From Actinomycetes bacterium (GTDB lineage Bacteria; Actinomycetota; Thermoleophilia; Solirubrobacterales; 70-9), in assembly GCA_016861045.1 (NCBI GenBank), contig BOKP01000004.1:1-64000 (forward strand): a stretch of 64,000 nucleotides of DNA, written 5' to 3'. Position numbers and translations under genes: made by a program. Position 1 is the first letter of the stretch, and the number at the start of each line of letters is the position of its first letter. Below, in pieces: positions 60,087-64,000 of this stretch. Under the pieces are notes generated by a model. The model ran no database searches. It was not told where the DNA came from and saw only the letters and a program-made list of their open reading frames with translations.

Positions 60087-60146
60087 CATTGAGGCCCCGA
60101 TTCGGGGCCCGGAGGGTGCGGTCGGGGTCGACGGGCGGACTTAGCC

Positions 60147-60917
60147 ATGAGCGTTCTACGCAATCTCGAAGCGAGGATCGAGGGCCTCGTCGAAGGCGTC
60201 TTCAGCCGCGCCTTCAGCTCGCAGGTGCAGCCGGTCGAGATCGCCCGCAAGCTCGCCAAGGAGATGGACTCGCACAAGACCGCATCGGTGTCGCAGACCT
60301 ATGCGCCGAACAGCTACACGGTCTGGCTCTCGCCCGAGGACCACGAGCGGCTCGAGGGCTACGCGCGCTCGCTCTCGCAGGAGCTCTCCGCCTACCTGCT
60401 CGAGCACGCCCGGCGCCAGGACTACGCGCTGCTGACCCGACCGGAGGTGAAGATCGAGGTCGACGACCGGCTCCGGCTGGGGGAGTTCGGGATCCAGCCG
60501 CGGCTGGTCAAGCCGCCGGTCCGCAAGGGGGACAGCGGCGAGCAGGGCCAGCACGGGCACACGATGGTCTACTCGGCACCCGCGAAGCAGAAGGAGCCGC
60601 GCGGCGCCCGCCGCCCCGCCGCCCCGCTCACGCAGACGAGGGCGATCGTCTCCCTCCGCGACCGCCGCTACGTCCTCGAGGGCCCGGTCGCGACGCTCGG
60701 CCGCTCGCGCGAGTGCGACTGCGTGATCGACGACCAGAACGTCTCCCGCCGCCACGCCGAGCTGCGCCGCAACGACTCCGGCGACTGGCAGATCGTCGAT
60801 CTCGGCTCGACCAACGGCGTCAAGGTCAACGGCCGCCGGATCGACACCTCGCGCCTCGCTCCCGGCGACGAGGTGGCGTTGGGCACGGTGACCTTCGTCT
60901 TCGACATCGAGCAGTGA
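60147..60917 (+). CDS. fhaA: FhaA: DUF3662 and FHA domain protein
   Basis: 256 residues. The N-terminal DUF3662 region (MSVLRNLEARIEGLVEGVFS, SQVQPVEIARKLAKEMDSHK, QTYAPNSYTVWLSPEDHERL) is followed by a linker and a C-terminal FHA domain GPVATLGRSRECDCVIDDQN, VSRRHAELRRNDSGD, IVDLGSTNGVKVNGRRI. FhaA binds phosphothreonine proteins of the PknA/B pathway and regulates peptidoglycan synthesis at the septum. All phosphopeptide-binding positions (G-R, S-R-R-H, N) are intact. Confidence 0.95.
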   Translation: MSVLRNLEARIEGLVEGVFSRAFSSQVQPVEIARKLAKEMDSHKTASVSQTYAPNSYTVWLSPEDHERLEGYARSLSQELSAYLLEHARRQDYALLTRPEVKIEVDDRLRLGEFGIQPRLVKPPVRKGDSGEQGQHGHTMVYSAPAKQKEPRGARRPAAPLTQTRAIVSLRDRRYVLEGPVATLGRSRECDCVIDDQNVSRRHAELRRNDSGDWQIVDLGSTNGVKVNGRRIDTSRLAPGDEVALGTVTFVFDIEQ

Positions 60918-60972
60918 TCGAGATTGACCGGCCCGCCCGGAACCGGACCCGATGCCCGCGGGGCGCCGCGCG

Positions 60973-61455
60973 ATGGACGCTGAGCCGGCCGCGGTAGCGC
61001 TCAAGTTCGCCTTCCTCGGCGTCCTCTACCTGTTCCTGCTGGTGATCGCCCGCAGCGCCCTCAAGGACCTGCGCGGGAGCCGCGCGGTCGCCGACGACGG
61101 GACCGGCATGCACGCGATCGCCGCCGGCCGCGTCGCCGCCACCGACGCGGCCCTGGTCGCCGTCCAGGGGGGCGGCCTCGACCCGGGGGAGCGGATCGAC
61201 CTCTTCGGCGGCGTCACGATCGGCCGCGCCGAGGAGGCCGACGTCCGGATCACCGACCGCTTCGCCTCCGGCGTCCACTGCCGCGTCCACACCCGCGGCA
61301 ACACCTACCTGGTCGAGGACATGGACTCGACCAACGGGACCTATCTCAACGGCGCCGAGCTGCGCGGCGAGGCGCCGCTTGCCGACATGGACGAGATCCA
61401 GATCGGCGACACCGTGCTGCGCTTCGAGCTCGTCCTCGAGGGGGACACGACCTGA
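60973..61455 (+). CDS. fhaB: FhaB: membrane-anchored FHA domain protein
   Basis: 160 residues from ATG 60973: one N-terminal helix (LKFAFLGVLYLFLLVIARSA), then an FHA domain with VTIGRAEEADVRITDRFASG, VHCRVHTRGNTYLVEDMDST, NGTYLNGAELRGEAPLADM. The S-x-x-H is kept, but the S-R-x-H arginine is replaced (A-S-G-V-H). FhaB (FipA-type) recruits FtsZ/FtsQ-linked phosphoproteins. The frame opens at 60952, but the ATG matches family starts. Its stop overlaps pstP by 1 nt. Confidence 0.93.
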   Translation: MDAEPAAVALKFAFLGVLYLFLLVIARSALKDLRGSRAVADDGTGMHAIAAGRVAATDAALVAVQGGGLDPGERIDLFGGVTIGRAEEADVRITDRFASGVHCRVHTRGNTYLVEDMDSTNGTYLNGAELRGEAPLADMDEIQIGDTVLRFELVLEGDTT

Positions 61456-62792
61456 TGCTGCGGATCGCCGAGGCCGCCCAGCTGACCGACACCGGCCGCC
61501 AGCGCGAGGCCAACGAGGACTCCTACCTCGCGCGCGGGCCGCTGTTCGCCGTCGCCGACGGCATGGGCGGCGCCCAGGCGGGCGAGGTCGCCTCGCGGAT
61601 GGCGGTCGCGGCGTTCGAGCGTGTCGACGATCCCGTCGCGGCGCCGGAGGAGCTGCTGCGGCGCACCGCCGAGGACGCCAACCACGAGATCTTCGAGCTC
61701 GCGCAGGGGGACAGCTCGCGCTCGGGAATGGGCACGACCCTGACGGCGGCGTTGGTGCATGGCGACGAGATCAGCTTCGGCCACGTCGGCGACAGCCGCG
61801 CCTACGTCTTCCGCGACGGCAGGCTGCGCCAGATCACCAACGACCACTCGCTGGTCGAGGAGCTGCGCCGGCAGGGCAAGCTGACCCGCGATCAGGCCGC
61901 CGATCACCCGCAGCGCTCGGTGATCACGCGGGCGCTGGGGCCGGAGCCGACCGTCGACGTGGACACGCTCACCTTCAGCGCCCGTCCCGGCGACGTCTTC
62001 CTGCTCTGCTCCGACGGGCTGACGACGATGCTCGACGACGAGGACGTCGCCGCCGTCCTCGATCGCGAGGAGGATCTCGCCCGCGCCGCCCGCCGCCTCG
62101 TTCGCGAGGCCAACGAGCGCGGCGGCCGCGACAACATCACCGTCGTCCTCTTCCGGCTCGAGGCGGCTGGCGAGGCTGCGGCGGGGGAGGGCGAGACGCT
62201 GATCGGCCCGGCCGCCGCCGCCGCCGGGTTGAGCGCCGAGGCGGTCGCCGCGGGCGCGGCGGGAGGATCGCGGGGCGGGGCGGCGGCAGAGGCCCCGCCC
62301 CGGCCGCCCCGCCGCCGGCCCCGCCGCCCGGCCGCCCCGCCGCCGGCCCCGCCGCGGCGCTGGCCGCGGCGGCTGCTCGCGGGCGGGGTCGGCCTCCTGC
62401 TCGCCGCCGCCATCGCGTCCGCCGCGGTCCTGGGGGCGCGCCAGGTCTGGTTCATCGGCACCGACCCGGGCCCCGGCGGCGCCGATCGGCTCGCGCTCTT
62501 CCGCGGCCTCCCCTACGAGCTCCCGTTCGGGATCGAGCTCTACTCCGTCCGCGAGGTGTCCGCCGTGCCCCTGCTGGCGCTGCCCGCCGACCGGCGCGGG
62601 GTCGCCGTCGACCACGAGCTGCGCTCCGAGGACGATGCCCGCTCGCTGCTCGAGGACCTCGAGAGCGCGGCGGTGACGGCGCCGCCGGACCGCAAGCGGG
62701 GCGGCGGCGAGCGCGACCGAGGCGAAGGTGGCGGCGCCGGCGGGCAGGGCGGCGGAGGGGCCGCGGGGGGATCCGGCGGGGGCGCGGGTTGA
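61455..62792 (+). CDS. pstP: PP2C-type Ser/Thr phosphatase (PstP-like)
   Basis: 445 residues. Catalytic domain 1-235: QREANEDSYLARGPLFAVAD, GMGGAQAGEVASR (metal Asp and Gly), SGMGTTLTAALVHGDEISFG, HVGDSRAYVFRDGRL, LLCSDGLTTMLDDEDVAAV, ERGGRDNITVVLF. An unusually long Pro/Arg-rich linker (about 270-300) precedes one membrane helix LLAGGVGLLLAAAIASAAVL and an external segment, ending in a Gly-rich tail (GGGAGGQGGGGAAGGSGG). It reverses kinase phosphorylation. Its TGA overlaps the ftsW TTG start by 4 nt (TTGA). Confidence 0.95.
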   Translation: MLRIAEAAQLTDTGRQREANEDSYLARGPLFAVADGMGGAQAGEVASRMAVAAFERVDDPVAAPEELLRRTAEDANHEIFELAQGDSSRSGMGTTLTAALVHGDEISFGHVGDSRAYVFRDGRLRQITNDHSLVEELRRQGKLTRDQAADHPQRSVITRALGPEPTVDVDTLTFSARPGDVFLLCSDGLTTMLDDEDVAAVLDREEDLARAARRLVREANERGGRDNITVVLFRLEAAGEAAAGEGETLIGPAAAAAGLSAEAVAAGAAGGSRGGAAAEAPPRPPRRRPRRPAAPPPAPPRRWPRRLLAGGVGLLLAAAIASAAVLGARQVWFIGTDPGPGGADRLALFRGLPYELPFGIELYSVREVSAVPLLALPADRRGVAVDHELRSEDDARSLLEDLESAAVTAPPDRKRGGGERDRGEGGGAGGQGGGGAAGGSGGGAG

Positions 62793-64000
62793 GCGCTCGC
62801 AACCGCGAGCTGCTCGGCCTGATCCCGGTCGCCGGCCTCCTGATCGCCGGCTTCGCGGCGGTCTTCGTCGTCCGCAGGGACGAGGTCGCCGACGCGTCGC
62901 TGGTCTTCGGCGCCTACTTCTTCGCGATCTGCCTCGCCGCCCACGTCTTCCTGCGGATCCGCCTGCCCAACGCCGACCCCTACCTGTTCCCGCTCGTCGC
63001 CCTGCTCGCGGCGATCGGGCTCGTGATGCTCTACCGGATCGACGAGAGCCTGGCCCGCGATCAGGCGAACTGGTTCGTGGTCGGGCTCGGCCTGTTCGTG
63101 CTCACGATCGTCTTCCTCCGCGACTACCACGTCCTCGAGCGCTACCGCTACCTGATCGTCGTCGCCGGCCTCTTCCTCCTCCTGCTGCCTCGCGTCCCCG
63201 GGATCGGCGCCCCGGTCAACGGCGCCTACCTCGGCGTCGAGATCGGCCCGCTCGCCTTTCAGCCCGCCGAGCTCGGGAAGCTCGCGATCGTGATCTTCCT
63301 CGCCAGCTACCTGCGCGAGCACCGCGAGGTCCTGGTCGTCGGCGCCAGGCGCGTCGCCGGGATCACCTTCCCGCCGATCAAGCACCTCGGCCCGATGCTC
63401 GTCGTCTGGGGCGCGGCGATGCTGATGCTCGTCTTCATCAGCGACCTCGGCAGCTCGCTGATGTTCTTCGGCGCCTTCCTGGCGCTGATCTACACGGCGA
63501 CGAACCGGATCTCGTTCGTGATCATCGGCCTTGCGATGTTCCTCGTCGGGGCGTGGTTCTTCGCCTCGACCGTCGACCACGTCGGCGACCGGATCGACAT
63601 CTGGCTCGATCCCTACCAGGACGCGAGCGGCACCGGCTACCAGGTGCTGCAGTCGATGTTCGCGCAGGCCGACGGCGGCCTCTTCGGGACCGGGATCGGC
63701 GAGTCGCTGCTGTACGCGCCCGGGGCGAGGGAGACCCTGGGCAACACGCTGATCCCCGAAGTCCAGACCGACTTCATCTACGCCCTGATCGTCAACGAGC
63801 TCGGGCTGTTCGGCGGCTGCGGGGTGATCACGATCTACGCCCTGATCGCCGCCCGCGGGTTCAAGATCGCCTCGCTCGCCCGCGACGGGTTCTCGAAGCT
63901 GCTCGCCGCCGGGCTGACCGCGGTGTTCGCGCTGCAGGCGTTCGTGATCATCGGCGGGGTGATCAGGGTGATCCCGCTGACCGGCGTCACGCTGCCGCTG
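62789..64000 (+). CDS. ftsW: FtsW/RodA/SpoVE family glycosyltransferase, 3' truncated by window
   Basis: The frame begins at TTG 62789 (404 codons visible) and continues past the window end. Multiple helices, e.g. LLGLIPVAGLLIAGFAAVFV, LFPLVALLAAIGLVMLYRID, LIVVAGLFLLLLPRVPG, then VEIGPLAFQPAELGKLAIVI (the QP-x-E-x-x-K signature), DPYQDASGTGYQVLQSMFAQ, GTGIGESLLYAPGARETLG and PEVQTDFIYALIVNELGLFG. These are diagnostic of SEDS peptidoglycan polymerases. It is coupled to pstP by a 4-nt overlap; the rest of the cluster (pbpA, pknA/B) is presumably downstream. Confidence 0.93.
   Translation, partial: MSARNRELLGLIPVAGLLIAGFAAVFVVRRDEVADASLVFGAYFFAICLAAHVFLRIRLPNADPYLFPLVALLAAIGLVMLYRIDESLARDQANWFVVGLGLFVLTIVFLRDYHVLERYRYLIVVAGLFLLLLPRVPGIGAPVNGAYLGVEIGPLAFQPAELGKLAIVIFLASYLREHREVLVVGARRVAGITFPPIKHLGPMLVVWGAAMLMLVFISDLGSSLMFFGAFLALIYTATNRISFVIIGLAMFLVGAWFFASTVDHVGDRIDIWLDPYQDASGTGYQVLQSMFAQADGGLFGTGIGESLLYAPGARETLGNTLIPEVQTDFIYALIVNELGLFGGCGVITIYALIAARGFKIASLARDGFSKLLAAGLTAVFALQAFVIIGGVIRVIPLTGVTLPL

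Overview
The window is GC-rich chromosomal DNA from an actinomycete-type bacterium. Its core gene order (rpmH-rnpA-yidD-yidC-jag-rsmG-parA-parB on one strand, dnaA-dnaN-recF-DUF721-gyrB-gyrA on the other, then an FHA/PP2C/FtsW cluster) is the origin-of-replication neighbourhood of Actinomycetota. The base composition, the tyrosine at the FHA-PP2C-FtsW locus and the many short overlapping genes with GTG/TTG starts would fit a deep-branching class such as Thermoleophilia (Solirubrobacterales). That lineage is an inference from gene content only; no 16S gene is present.

1-20 kb is an accessory region. It opens with a vapC remnant, a hicAB module and a TM0106-type RecB-like nuclease that runs up to the orphan 3' part of a tRNA. 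Next comes a probable integrated element of about 15.4 kb (roughly 2.5-17.95 kb). It carries a type III restriction-modification pair (mod-res), a UvrD-type helicase with a C-terminal Fe-S PD-(D/E)XK nuclease, and a three-gene overlapping operon (Cas4-like nuclease, unknown protein, SF1B helicase) that looks like a Dna2 nuclease-helicase split over separate genes. It also has a tyrosine integrase broken by a frameshift, an excisionase, an HTH regulator, and a NYN / GIY-YIG nuclease pair. Both ends carry the same paired heptamer GTCAAAC-N4-GTCAAAC in the same orientation, which is why I propose these limits. Just beyond lie a DUF5343 / Swt1-type HEPN pair and the 3' half of a tRNA-Arg gene.

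20-32 kb is mixed: a secreted WD40-like protein with a divergent TetR regulator, threonine dehydratase coupled to RidA, an MFS transporter, RecD2 helicase, and four toxin-antitoxin modules (three VapBC, one Phd/YefM-PIN). Several of these have clear palindromic operators at the antitoxin start.

32-39.5 kb holds mainly membrane and secreted proteins (two tandem paralogous secreted proteins, LtrA, a polytopic glycosyltransferase-like protein, GtrA, a phosphodiesterase) and ends with a DUF151 bifunctional nuclease directly behind a tRNA-Ile.

39.6-53.9 kb is the origin region. Two parS-type sites lie in the 5' part of yidD, the ParAB genes are nearby, and dnaA diverges from rpmH. 54-64 kb contains an unexplained 14-codon ORF plus hairpin unit, an HNH nuclease, prephenate dehydratase, a DUF4446 protein, a multi-pass Ser/Thr kinase, and FhaA, FhaB, PP2C phosphatase and FtsW (cut by the window end), which together form a phosphorylation-controlled cell-wall/division module.
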